The notes beneath the pieces were generated by a model. The model saw nothing but the letters and a program-made list of their open reading frames with translations, had not been told where the DNA came from and ran no database searches. Positions 16,274-24,292 of a DNA stretch of 64,000 nt are shown piece by piece. Position 1 is the first letter of the stretch, and every line of letters starts with the position of its first letter. The DNA comes from Massilia norwichensis. GTDB taxonomy: Bacteria > Pseudomonadota > Gammaproteobacteria > Burkholderiales > Burkholderiaceae_D. The stretch covers positions 124,001-188,000 of the forward strand of contig NZ_JANUGX010000002.1 of NCBI RefSeq assembly GCF_024753245.1. The letters are read 5' to 3'. The position numbers and the translations under genes are program-made.

Positions 16274-16999
16274 ATGATGCTGAAACCACCTGCCGCCAAC
16301 ATGCCCGGGATGACGGACACGCTGGACTTCGTCAAGAACCTGTGGGGTTCGATGAACCTTCCGGGCACGAACCTGTCCGGCATGAGCGCGCCGCCGATGT
16401 CGGCCGAAGACCTCGACAAGCGCATCGCCGACCTGAAGGCCGTCGAATCCTGGCTGAACATCAACCTCAGCATGCTGCGCGGGACCATCCAGACCATGGA
16501 AGTCCAGCGCGCCACGCTGGCCAGCCTGACGGCAATGGGCGCTTCGATGGCCGAGGCCATGCGCCAGTCGGGCGTGAGCGCCGAGAAAATCGCGGCCATG
16601 CCCTTCGGAAGCTTCTTCGGTCAGCCTCCAGGCGCGGCGCCGGCCAGCCCGGCTGCCGGCGCGGCTGGTGGAAACAGCGGCGGCGGATCGGCCCAGCCCG
16701 GCGCGCCGTCTTCTGATCAGGCATCGGCGCCATCGTCGGCCCAGGGCGGCGCAGCGGACCCGGCCGCCGCCATGGGCATGCCGGCCGCAATGGCTTGGTG
16801 GAATATGCTTCAGGACCAGTTCACGCAGGCAGTAGCAACGGCGATGACACCGGCGGATGGGGCGGCCAAGGCGGCGCCACCGGCCGAGGCAGCGGCTGCG
16901 GCTACGCCACCGCAGGCGGACGCTGCGCCCCAGGCCGACGCGCAGCCGAATGGCAATGGCCGGGCGCGGGGCGGCAAGCCGAAGGCTGACAAGACGTAG
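16274..16999 (+). CDS. phaM: PhaM family polyhydroxyalkanoate granule protein
   Basis: A 241-residue protein. The N-terminal half matches PhaM of Cupriavidus: DFVKNLWGSMNLPG, DLDKRIADLKAVESWLNINL and SMLRGTIQTMEVQRATLASL. The C-terminal half is low complexity, rich in Ala, Pro and Gly, and ends in basic residues (GRARGGKPKADKT) like the DNA-binding tail of PhaM. In Cupriavidus PhaM activates PHA synthase, associates with granules and binds DNA. No phaC/phaA/phaB is in this window. AGGAG lies just upstream of two consecutive ATG codons (16274 and 16277), and the second has the better spacing. The stop TAG is part of the palindromic repeat that follows. Confidence 0.85.
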   Translation: MMLKPPAANMPGMTDTLDFVKNLWGSMNLPGTNLSGMSAPPMSAEDLDKRIADLKAVESWLNINLSMLRGTIQTMEVQRATLASLTAMGASMAEAMRQSGVSAEKIAAMPFGSFFGQPPGAAPASPAAGAAGGNSGGGSAQPGAPSSDQASAPSSAQGGAADPAAAMGMPAAMAWWNMLQDQFTQAVATAMTPADGAAKAAPPAEAAAAATPPQADAAPQADAQPNGNGRARGGKPKADKT

Positions 17000-17068
17000 G
17001 GTGGGCTCTCCGAGCCCACGCGGACCTTAGCGTGACATCATGCGTGGGCACGGTGTGCCCACCCTACG
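16996..17068. repeat. Paired GTAGGGTGGGC palindromic repeat
   Basis: GTAGGGTGGGCTCTCCGAGC then CCACG forms a first hairpin and CGTGGGCACGGTGTGCCCAC then CCTACG a second, inverted one, so the whole is GTAGGG...CCCTAC. It spans the convergent gap and contributes bases to the stop codons of phaM (16997-16999) and the receiver-TPR gene (17064-17066). Related copies are at 41437-41462 and 47783-47868. Confidence 0.7.
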
Positions 17069-18701
17069 CCACTTCTTCCGCCGGCTGCAACTGCGCCAAC
17101 TGCTCCATCAACTGCGCAAAGCGCTGCTGCCCCGGCAGCAGGTGGTCGACGTGGTGCAGTACCTCGCAGGCTTCGGCCCACAGCGCCTCGTCGTGGCCGT
17201 GCTGCTGCATGTGCGAGACCATGATCTGGGCCGCATTGAACAGGATGCGCTGGTTGTTCGGCACCGCCTTGCGCGCATTGCGCATCCATTCCACGGCCTC
17301 GGCCAGCTTGCCGGTCTTCCACAGCAGCACGCCCTGGTTCATCAGGTCCGCCGCTTCCTTCTTCGCGCTGCGGATATAGGCCATGCCCTCCTCCCCCATG
17401 CGCGCCTTCTCGAAGATCTGCTGCACCTCGTCCAGCAGCAGCGGATTGTCGTGGTTGTTGCGGATCACGTAGCACAGCAGCTCGGCCGGCGCGTCCTTCA
17501 CGCCGACTGCGAACAGCAGGGTCGCCAGCTCCAGGCAGGTGGCGGTGTCGGGACGCTCTGCGCTCGCCTGCAGCATCGCCTCGAGCTCGTCGCCGGCCTT
17601 GCGCGCGCGCCGGTAGTCGCCGCTCTCGTGGTAAACCAGGCCTTCGGTGATCTTGGCGCGCAGCTGGATGTCGGGGTGCTCGTGCGCGAACTCGCGCTGC
17701 GCCGTCAATAACAGCTGCAGCGCCTCCTTCGGATCGTTCTTCTGGCCGCACACGCGCGCCAGGCCCAGGTAGGCATCCGGGGTCTTCATGATCGAGTACT
17801 CGCCGATCGCGATGCACTTGCGGAAGGCCTTCTCGGCCATCTGCACATTGCCCAGTTTGAGGGCGATGTTCCCCAGGTTGCGCTGGCGCGGCACGGAATT
17901 CGGCGAGAGTTTCGCGGCGCGTTCCAGAATCGCGCCCGCCTCTTCCATCTTGCCCATGTTCTGGTAGGCGGCGGCCAATTGGTCGTAGGCGTCGATGTAG
18001 TACTTGTTTTCGGCGATCACGCTCTGGAACATCTGGCGCGCCTGTTCGAACTCGCCGTTCGCCATGCGGATCTTGGCCAGGCCGGCGCGCGCCCACTGGT
18101 ATTCGCGCTGCTCCAGCACCTGCTCGTAGACTTCGCGCGCCTTGGCCGGCTGTCCGCTTCGCTCCATCAGCCTGGCCTTCATGCGCAGCAGGTCGAGTTC
18201 GTGCAGCTTGTCGCTGCCGATGCGCGCATCGCAGAGGCGGGCCGCGCGCAGGTAGTCCTTCTCGGCACAGGCCTGGTCGATCATGCGGAACACCTGCTTC
18301 TTGTGCCACACGCGGTTCAGGCGGGTCAGCAGCACGCCCTCGGTAATCGGCTTGATCAGGTAGGCGTCCGGCTGGTGCTCGGCCGCGCCCATCACCGACT
18401 CGACGCTCTTCTCGGCCGACACCATCAGCCACACGGTGCTCGGGTTGACCAGGTTGCGCACGCGCGCCTCTTCCAGCACCTGCTGGCCGTTCTTGCCCTC
18501 GCCCAGGTTGTAGTCGCACAGCACGACGTCATAGCGCACGCGGGACAGCAGTCCCATCGCCTCGCCGCCGCTCGATGCCTGGTCGATGTTGCGGGCGCCC
18601 AGGCTGCGCAGGCTTTCGCGCAGCAGCTGGCGGATGCCGACGAAATCGTCGACCACCAGGTAGTTCTTGTCGGCCCAATCGATTTCCTCGACCGCGCTCA
18701 T
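17064..18701 (-). CDS. Response regulator with C-terminal TPR repeats
   Basis: A 545-residue protein. Residues ~12-130 are a receiver domain: acidic pair VVDD (18-19), phospho-acceptor Asp in LCDYNLGEG (about 63), VSAEKS, and LIKP with the conserved Lys. The rest is a chain of tetratricopeptide-like helical repeats (for example YIDAYDQLAAAYQNMGKMEE and NSVPRQRNLGNIALKLG). There is no DNA-binding or enzymatic output domain, so it probably acts by protein contacts. Its ATG overlaps the end of the histidine-kinase gene by 4 bp; the two are an obvious two-component pair. Output unknown. Confidence 0.85.
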   Translation of the reverse strand: MSAVEEIDWADKNYLVVDDFVGIRQLLRESLRSLGARNIDQASSGGEAMGLLSRVRYDVVLCDYNLGEGKNGQQVLEEARVRNLVNPSTVWLMVSAEKSVESVMGAAEHQPDAYLIKPITEGVLLTRLNRVWHKKQVFRMIDQACAEKDYLRAARLCDARIGSDKLHELDLLRMKARLMERSGQPAKAREVYEQVLEQREYQWARAGLAKIRMANGEFEQARQMFQSVIAENKYYIDAYDQLAAAYQNMGKMEEAGAILERAAKLSPNSVPRQRNLGNIALKLGNVQMAEKAFRKCIAIGEYSIMKTPDAYLGLARVCGQKNDPKEALQLLLTAQREFAHEHPDIQLRAKITEGLVYHESGDYRRARKAGDELEAMLQASAERPDTATCLELATLLFAVGVKDAPAELLCYVIRNNHDNPLLLDEVQQIFEKARMGEEGMAYIRSAKKEAADLMNQGVLLWKTGKLAEAVEWMRNARKAVPNNQRILFNAAQIMVSHMQQHGHDEALWAEACEVLHHVDHLLPGQQRFAQLMEQLAQLQPAEEVA

Positions 18702-19441
18702 GGCAACCTCAGGATGAAACAGCCGCCGCCATATGCCCCTCCATTCTCGAGACGCAGGGTGCCGGTGTGGCCACGGTGCTGGTGCATCTTCGCGACCTTG
18801 CTGGAAAAGTACAGGCCCAGGCCGGCGCTGTTGGTCAGGAAATTGACGCCGCCCGCCGCCTCGCGCGTGGCGATCGCGCCGGCCTTCAGCAGCGCCGGCG
18901 GATAGCCGGGGCCATTGTCTTCGACACGCAGCTCGAGCCAGCCATCGGACTCGTGGATCGCCAGGCGCACCGTGTTGCAGGTGTAGTGGATGGCGTTGTT
19001 GATCGCATGCGAGAGCACGCCGACGACCAGGTCTTCGTCGAGGTGCCAGATCAGGTCGGGATCATAGGCGAGTTCCAGCCGGATGCCGCGCGACTGCAGC
19101 AGCACGCGTCCGATCGATACCACCTGCTCGACCAGCTGCCCCAGCGCGACCGGCTGCAGGTCGAAGGGATAGTCGGGCTGGCCGACCTGCTTGTACAGGG
19201 CCAGCAACTGCATCAGGTTGTCGTTCAGGCGCTTGGTCTGGTACAGCATGTGCGCCATTTCCGGATAGGCCGATTCGCGCTTCGGCGCAGGCAGCGCCGA
19301 CTGCGCGACCAGCAATCGTTCCAGCGTGCCCGACAGGACGCTGAGCGAGTTCTTCATGTCGTGCGCGGTCGAGGCAAGAAACAGGAACAGGTCCTGGGTG
19401 TTGGGCGTATCGGGAGGCGTGTCGGCCAATAGGTCGTCCAT
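18698..19441 (-). CDS. Soluble sensor histidine kinase
   Basis: A 247-residue kinase with no membrane segment or recognised sensor domain. The H-box is FLASTAHDMKNSLSVLSG (His about 27), the N-box SHAINNAIHYT, and the G-boxes VEDNGPGYPP and GLGLYFSSKVA. It consists essentially of HisKA plus HATPase_c, so signals must come from a partner. AAAGG lies five bases before the ATG. A TATAAT lies upstream at 19478-19483 on the minus strand. The gene overlaps the receiver-TPR gene by 4 bp and should phosphorylate it. Confidence 0.85.
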   Translation of the reverse strand: MDDLLADTPPDTPNTQDLFLFLASTAHDMKNSLSVLSGTLERLLVAQSALPAPKRESAYPEMAHMLYQTKRLNDNLMQLLALYKQVGQPDYPFDLQPVALGQLVEQVVSIGRVLLQSRGIRLELAYDPDLIWHLDEDLVVGVLSHAINNAIHYTCNTVRLAIHESDGWLELRVEDNGPGYPPALLKAGAIATREAAGGVNFLTNSAGLGLYFSSKVAKMHQHRGHTGTLRLENGGAYGGGCFILRLP

Positions 19442-19477
19442 CTCAACCTTTCATATGTGAAATGTTGCTGGACGTTA

Positions 19478-19507
19478 ATTATACCTTTAGTCGCTGGAAT
19501 TGCTTAC
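19478..19507 (-). promoter_or_regulatory. Candidate promoter of the kinase/receiver-TPR operon
   Basis: On the minus strand TATAAT (19483-19478) is an exact -10 hexamer about 37 bp before the kinase ATG. The -35 is poor: TTGTAA stands 20 bp upstream of it, and at 17 bp only TAAGCA is found. This lies in the 72-bp gap after mnmC, so the kinase pair may be read separately from tag-mnmC. Confidence 0.4.
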
Positions 19508-19513
19508 AAGAAA

Positions 19514-21217
19514 TCAATTATCGGCTGTCTGAGGGCCGCGGCTGGTGCGGCGTGCGCGCAACACGAAGCGGGCCGGGTCGAGGGCATCGACCAGCGCCGA
19601 TTCCAGCGGCAACGGCTCGCCCTCGAGCTGGGCGGCCAGCAATTCGGCAGCCCAGCCGGCCCAGATCAGCCCGCGCGAGGCATAACCCAGCAAGCCGTAC
19701 AAACCGGGATGGCGCGGCACGTCGCGCAGGCGTTCGGTAGCGCCGGCCGCGTCGAAGTCCGGCAGCCGGCCCACCAGCGGCAAGCGATCCGGGGCGATGC
19801 AGCGGAAGCCCACCCGCCCTGCCAGCGGTGCGCCCTGCGCCGCCTGGGGATCGGACAGCAGGCTGCGCAGGCGCTGCAGGTTTTCCTCGTGGCTGGCCGG
19901 CGACAGTTCGGCATTGTCGTCGACGTCGTAGGTGGCGCCGGCGCTGACCAGGCCGTGCGAGGGCGGCGTTACATAGGCTTCGCGGCACAGCACCAGCGGC
20001 AAGGCCGGCAGCATGCTGGCGGGCAGGTGGCTGACCTGGCCGCGCATCGCCGTCAGCGGCAGCGGCGCCGCCTGCGGCACCTGTCTGGCGCCAGCGCCGT
20101 TGGCCAGGATCAGGGTCGGCGCGCGCGCCAGCTCGGCGCCATGCTGGTCGTGGACCGACCATTGGCCGTCCTGCCAGGCAATGCGCACGCTGCCGACGCC
20201 GAAGCGCTGCTGCAGCCGGCCACCGCAGGCTGCCAGCATCGCCTCGCACACGCTGCCGGGCCGCGCCCAGCCGCCCTGGCGGAACAGCCAGCCGCCATCG
20301 GGCGCCGGCAGGCCGAGCAGGCTTTCCGCCTGCGGCGCCTCGAGCCATTCGGCAAATTCGGCGGGCAACGCGCCCCCGGCCGCGATCGCCCGCTGCACCT
20401 CGGCGTGGCCGGCATCGCGCGCCAGCTGCAGCACGCCGCAGGCCTGGCCCTCGATCGCGCGGCCCGGTCCGATGCCGCCCAGGCGCTCCCAGTGGCGCAG
20501 TGCGAACAGGTAGGCAGCGCGGGTCAGGCGGGTCGGGATGTTGTCGTCCCTGGATACCAAAGGCATGAAGATGCCGGCGCGGTTGCCGGATGCTTCCATC
20601 GCCGGGCGTTCGTGGCGCTCGACCAGGGTCACCTCCCAGCCGCGCGCACACAGGCGCTCGCAGGCGGCGGAACCGGCAATGCCGGCACCGAGCACGATGG
20701 CGCGCCGTTCCGGCAGCGGCGGCGTGGGCGGGCGCGGCTTGCGGCTGGCGAAGCGCGCGCATTGCTTGTCAGCGCCTCGATCGCCATCCGCGCAGGGTTC
20801 GAACACGAAGCCCTGGGCTTCCAGCGCCCCGATCTGCTCGGGCGTCAGGCCGTGGGCCAGCAGGCGGGCCTGGGGCGCGGCCACCCGTGCCAGCGCGCGC
20901 GCGAAGCCGGCGCCGGCTTCCTGCAGGCCGTGCAGGCGGAACAGGTCGACCCGCGCCGTCAGCTGGGCCAGGGCGGCATCGATGGGCGCGCTGAGCAGGT
21001 CCAGCGTGATGCCGGGTTCGGCCTGCGGCATGCGGTGAAAGCCCGGCAGCAAGTCGGGCCCTGGCCGCGTGTTCAGGGCGATCGCGTGCAGGTGCGGCGA
21101 GCGCTGCGGGTCGGTGCGCCAGACGTCGGCCAGGATCCGGAACCCGGCACCGTCGCCGTAATCGCTGTCGAAGACGGTATAGCGCGCCTGGTCGCGCCAT
21201 GCGGCACGGATGTCCAT
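19514..21217 (-). CDS. mnmC: MnmC-type FAD oxidoreductase with degraded methyltransferase domain
   Basis: A 567-residue protein. The C-terminal two thirds is a DAO-type FAD oxidoreductase: Rossmann motif VLGAGIAGSAACERL (about 175-190), EASGNRAGIFMP, RCIAPDRLPLVGRLPDF near the end and GYASRGLIWAGWAAELLA. This is the MnmC domain that oxidises cmnm5s2U34 to nm5s2U34 in tRNA. The N-terminal ~165 residues still resemble the MnmD methyltransferase (TVFDSDYGDGAGFRIL, ARVDLFRLHG, ALARVAAPQARL), but this part is shorter than the ~250 residues in E. coli MnmC and the DGFAP active-site motif reads HGLQE. The start at 21217 is two bases after the tag stop (TGACCATG), so translation is probably coupled. 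Confidence 0.8.
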   Translation of the reverse strand: MDIRAAWRDQARYTVFDSDYGDGAGFRILADVWRTDPQRSPHLHAIALNTRPGPDLLPGFHRMPQAEPGITLDLLSAPIDAALAQLTARVDLFRLHGLQEAGAGFARALARVAAPQARLLAHGLTPEQIGALEAQGFVFEPCADGDRGADKQCARFASRKPRPPTPPLPERRAIVLGAGIAGSAACERLCARGWEVTLVERHERPAMEASGNRAGIFMPLVSRDDNIPTRLTRAAYLFALRHWERLGGIGPGRAIEGQACGVLQLARDAGHAEVQRAIAAGGALPAEFAEWLEAPQAESLLGLPAPDGGWLFRQGGWARPGSVCEAMLAACGGRLQQRFGVGSVRIAWQDGQWSVHDQHGAELARAPTLILANGAGARQVPQAAPLPLTAMRGQVSHLPASMLPALPLVLCREAYVTPPSHGLVSAGATYDVDDNAELSPASHEENLQRLRSLLSDPQAAQGAPLAGRVGFRCIAPDRLPLVGRLPDFDAAGATERLRDVPRHPGLYGLLGYASRGLIWAGWAAELLAAQLEGEPLPLESALVDALDPARFVLRARRTSRGPQTADN

Positions 21218-21219
21218 GG

Positions 21220-21792
21220 TCAGCCCGCGGAGGTGCGTTGGCGGCAGATGCAGCCGCGGTCGTGGTCGTCCACCATGCCGATCCCCTGCATGTAGGCGTA
21301 GACGATGGTCGAGCCGACGAACTTGAAGCCGCGCTTGCCGAGGTCCTTCGAGATGCGGTCGGACAGTTCGGTGCGCGCCGGGCGTGCGCCATCCGGCCAG
21401 TCGTTGACGATGGGCTGGTGGTCGACGAAGGACCACAGGTACTGGTTCAGCGTCAGCCCCTGTTCGCGCATCGCCAGGTAAGCCTTGGCATTCGTGATCG
21501 CGGCCGCGACCTTCAGGCGATTGCGCACGATGCCGGGATTGGCCAGCAGCTCGGCCACCCTGGCATCGTCGTAGCGCGCGATTTTTTCCGCGTCCCAGCC
21601 GTCGAAGGCGGCGCGATAGCTGTCGCGCTTGTTCAGGATGGTCTCCCACGACAGCCCGGCCTGTGCCCCTTCCAGGTTCAGCATCTCGAACAGGGTGGTC
21701 TCGTCATGACAGGGCACGCCCCACTCGTGGTCGTGGTAGGCGATGTAGCGCGGATTGGCCATGTTGGCCCAGGTGCAGCGGGTCGGGTTCAT
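21220..21792 (-). CDS. tag: DNA-3-methyladenine glycosylase I
   Basis: A 190-residue protein matching Tag: RCTWAN with the Zn-ligand Cys, YHDHEWGVP, EGAQAGLSWETILNKRDSYR, IVRNRLKVAAAITNA, GFKFVGSTIVYAYMQGIGMV and the C-terminal DHDRGC with the remaining zinc ligands. It excises 3-methyladenine from alkylated DNA. The length is normal. It is the first gene of a probable operon with mnmC two bases downstream. Confidence 0.92.
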   Translation of the reverse strand: MNPTRCTWANMANPRYIAYHDHEWGVPCHDETTLFEMLNLEGAQAGLSWETILNKRDSYRAAFDGWDAEKIARYDDARVAELLANPGIVRNRLKVAAAITNAKAYLAMREQGLTLNQYLWSFVDHQPIVNDWPDGARPARTELSDRISKDLGKRGFKFVGSTIVYAYMQGIGMVDDHDRGCICRQRTSAG

Positions 21793-21900
21793 GGCGACAG
21801 TATACGCCTGTATGTCGCGGCGCTGAATGCTGGACCGTCCTCCCTTAGCTGTCGCGAAATATCTACAATGAAATAAAAGTTTCCTAAAAAAATGTAGATT

Positions 21901-21938
21901 TTGACATGGCTCGGCGATAATTGTAGGATCTCTCCTAC
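21901..21938 (+). promoter_or_regulatory. Sigma70-like promoter with inverted repeat at the -10
   Basis: TTGACA (21901-21906, exact -35) and TAGGAT (21924-21929, four of six -10 bases) are separated by 17 bp. GTAGGA and TCCTAC form an exact inverted repeat (21923-21938) around TCTC that covers the -10 and the likely transcription start, a classic repressor-operator position. The start codon of the PEP-CTERM gene is at 21952. Confidence 0.6.
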
Positions 21939-21951
21939 TTCAACCCTCGTC

Positions 21952-23145
21952 ATGGACATCCGCAAGGCCTATCTCCGGCGCAGCATGCGACAGGCGCGCC
22001 TGCAAAAGCGCCTGGTCGTCGCGACCGTGCTGGCCGCCTCGGCGTGGGCGCTGGTGTTGCTGCAGCCGGACGAGAAGGAAGTCGACCAGGTAGCCTTGGC
22101 CGCCGTGCTGGCCAGGCCGGCGGCACAGGGCGTCGTGCGCGCGGCCGACCAGCCCTCGCCGCCAGCGGCGCGGCGCGTCTATCCGTATTCGATCGTTCCC
22201 GGCGGGCTGCAGGGCCGCGCAGAGCTCGTGCAAACCGTGAAGACCGACAAAGTGGTGGCCGCGCATTACGCCGGCTTCGCCGTGCACAAGGCCAGGCTGC
22301 GCAGCGTCGACAAGCCGCGCGCGGTCTACGTGTCCTACCGCAAGGGCGAGCAGGTGTACTGGACCTCGAAGAAGATGATGCTGGCCGCCGGCGAAACCCT
22401 GCTGTCCGACGGCCAGCACGATATCCGGGCGCGCTGCGGCAACCGCATCGCCGATACGCCCCAGTTGCCGGTCGAGGCCAGGGGGCCCAGCGAGGAGGAA
22501 CTCGACACCCCGGTCGAACAGACCGACGGCGCGCTGCGCCAGGTCGCCTACGATCCGGAAGCCGACGCCGGCGAGGGCCGCCAGTTTGCGCTGCAATCCT
22601 TTGCGAACGGCGCCGGCTTGCTGACGGCCACCCAGAGCCAGTCCGGCGCCAGCCAGACCGGTACCGTCTTTAACAATCCCGGCTGGAACAACATCGGCGG
22701 CTTGTCCAGCAGCGCGGCCGGGCCGGTTTCGGTCCTGGGCGGCCTGACGGCCAGCACCGGTGGCGCGCCCGGCGACGCCGCTGCGCCCGGCATCGCCCAT
22801 GGCAGCGACAGCGGCGGCAGCGGTGTGGCCGGCGATCCCGCGCCCGGCATTTCCCCGACGGGCGACCCAGCACCCGCCGCCGGCGGCAGCCCTGGCGCGA
22901 GCGGCGGCGGCACCGGCGGTCCTGGCACCGGCGGCACCGGCAGCACCGGCACTGGAAACGGCAGCCCCCTCATCGCGGACGGCAGCGAACTGCCGCCGCA
23001 GAGCCTGCGTCCGGACGGTCTCCCGACCGTGCCCCCGCCAACCAAGGAGCAGGCGGTGCCCGAACCCGGCAGCCTGTGGCTGACCAGCCTGGCAGGCGCC
23101 GGCCTGCTGCTGCGCCGCCGCCGGCGCCAAGGCCGGCCACGCTGA
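21952..23145 (+). CDS. PEP-CTERM sorting-domain protein with Gly/Ser/Pro-rich spacer
   Basis: A 397-residue protein starting MDIRKAYLRRSMRQ (21952). One N-terminal hydrophobic segment (VVATVLAASAWALVLLQ) follows the basic start. The globular part (about 80-190) contains AVYVSYRKGEQVYWTSKKMM, followed by a Gly/Ser/Thr/Pro-rich low-complexity stretch. The C-terminus has VPEPGSLWLTSLAGAGLLLR then a run of Arg: the PEP motif, membrane helix and basic tail of a PEP-CTERM signal, recognised by exosortase EpsH/XrtA-type enzymes. No exosortase is in the window. Such proteins are usually exported and linked to exopolysaccharide. The globular part I do not recognise. Confidence 0.75.
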   Translation: MDIRKAYLRRSMRQARLQKRLVVATVLAASAWALVLLQPDEKEVDQVALAAVLARPAAQGVVRAADQPSPPAARRVYPYSIVPGGLQGRAELVQTVKTDKVVAAHYAGFAVHKARLRSVDKPRAVYVSYRKGEQVYWTSKKMMLAAGETLLSDGQHDIRARCGNRIADTPQLPVEARGPSEEELDTPVEQTDGALRQVAYDPEADAGEGRQFALQSFANGAGLLTATQSQSGASQTGTVFNNPGWNNIGGLSSSAAGPVSVLGGLTASTGGAPGDAAAPGIAHGSDSGGSGVAGDPAPGISPTGDPAPAAGGSPGASGGGTGGPGTGGTGSTGTGNGSPLIADGSELPPQSLRPDGLPTVPPPTKEQAVPEPGSLWLTSLAGAGLLLRRRRRQGRPR

Positions 23146-23204
23146 GCTGCTTGCCGGCCGGGCGCAGCGGCCGCATACTTGAGTTTTCAAGCCTGGGGAA
23201 GCCC

Positions 23205-23942
23205 ATGCGTGTCCTGCCGGCCTTTGTTGTGACTGCCCTGCTGGGTACTCTTGCCCTGCCCGCCCTGGCCGACAGCGACATCGATGTCGTCTACGGCGAC
23301 GACCTGGCCCAGCGCGGCGAACTGGCCACCGAGCTGGCGGCGCGCTGGTCGCGGACGGCGCGTCAAAGCGACTTCGCCGGCCGCACGCTGTGGCAGGCCG
23401 TGGGCGAACTGGCCTACGGCGTCGGCGACAACCTGAATATCGGCATCAAGGTCCCAGTGAGCCGGGTGGACGGCAACTGGCATGGCCACGGCGCCTATGC
23501 GGAGCTGAAATACCTGGCGCCGCGCCGCGCGCAGGGGTTTTACTGGGGCGCCGAGATCGAAGCCGGCAGCATCAGGCAGCCTGGCGAGGAACGCGCCTTC
23601 GTCCTCGAAGCCTTTCCCATCCTGGGCTATCGCGTCGGCCGGGTGCACCTGATCGCCAATCCTGGCCTGGGCTACAGCTCGGAGGGCGAGGACAAAAGCT
23701 GGGACTTCGCGCCCAAGGCCAAGGTGGCCTACCAGCTCGACGATGCCAACAGCCTTGGCCTCGAATACCATCTCGACGCCGGCAAGATCGGCGATTTCGC
23801 CGCGCGCAGCCAACGCAATGAAACGGCTTATCTGACCTGGGACACGAAGATCGCCGGCCAGCAGATGAGCCTTGCGCTCGGCCACGGCACCACCCGGGCC
23901 TCGGACCGCTGGGCAGTCAGGATCGGCGTCGAACTGGACTGA
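23205..23942 (+). CDS. Outer-membrane beta-barrel-like protein
   Basis: A 245-residue protein starting at 23205 (MRVLPAFVVTALLGTLALPA, signal peptide cleaved near ALADS). The mature chain is alternating beta strands with aromatic residues (GAYAELKYLAPRRAQGFYWG, HLIANPGLGYSSEGEDKSW, ETAYLTWDTKIAG) and ends RWAVRIGVELD. This resembles small outer-membrane barrels of the porin or transporter-like type found in Burkholderiales. No ligand can be named. It follows the PEP-CTERM gene by 59 bp and its stop codon directly abuts the stop of the convergent oxidase operon. Confidence 0.65.
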   Translation: MRVLPAFVVTALLGTLALPALADSDIDVVYGDDLAQRGELATELAARWSRTARQSDFAGRTLWQAVGELAYGVGDNLNIGIKVPVSRVDGNWHGHGAYAELKYLAPRRAQGFYWGAEIEAGSIRQPGEERAFVLEAFPILGYRVGRVHLIANPGLGYSSEGEDKSWDFAPKAKVAYQLDDANSLGLEYHLDAGKIGDFAARSQRNETAYLTWDTKIAGQQMSLALGHGTTRASDRWAVRIGVELD

Positions 23943-24290
23943 TCAGGCGCAGCCGGCCACCAGCAGCAGCGGCATGCCGCCCCAGGCGATGGCGATCAGG
24001 GCCAGGACCGCCATCAAGAGCGCCGCATGGCTGGCCAGTCCCGTCGCCCGGCCGTCCCGGCGCAGGACATGGCAGGCGCGCCAGACCAGCAGCGCGCAAA
24101 TGCTGAATGCGGTCAGCGTCGCAGCGGCCAGCAGCAGCCGGTCCGGGCCGCCGGGCCGCATGCCGGCCGGCGTGCACTGCGCCGCCGCCAGTCCGTAATT
24201 GAAGGCGAAGTGGGCGATCCACACCAGCAGCGGCAGCGTGGCCCACAGCACACGCTTCCAGAACCCTTCCTTGTGCGCGTCGGTTCCCAT
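23943..24290 (-). CDS. Small membrane protein at the end of the cytochrome oxidase operon
   Basis: A 115-residue protein with three hydrophobic segments: LWATLPLLVWIAHFAFNYGL, LLLAAATLTAFSICALLVW and AALLMAVLALIAIAWGGMPL. It starts two bases after the stop of the subunit I-III fusion (TGAAGATG), so it is translationally coupled and co-transcribed. It is not an obvious subunit IV (CtaF); similar uncharacterised proteins follow caa3-type oxidase genes in betaproteobacteria. A role in oxidase assembly or stability is inference from position. Confidence 0.7.
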   Translation of the reverse strand: MGTDAHKEGFWKRVLWATLPLLVWIAHFAFNYGLAAAQCTPAGMRPGGPDRLLLAAATLTAFSICALLVWRACHVLRRDGRATGLASHAALLMAVLALIAIAWGGMPLLLVAGCA

Positions 24291-24292
24291 CT

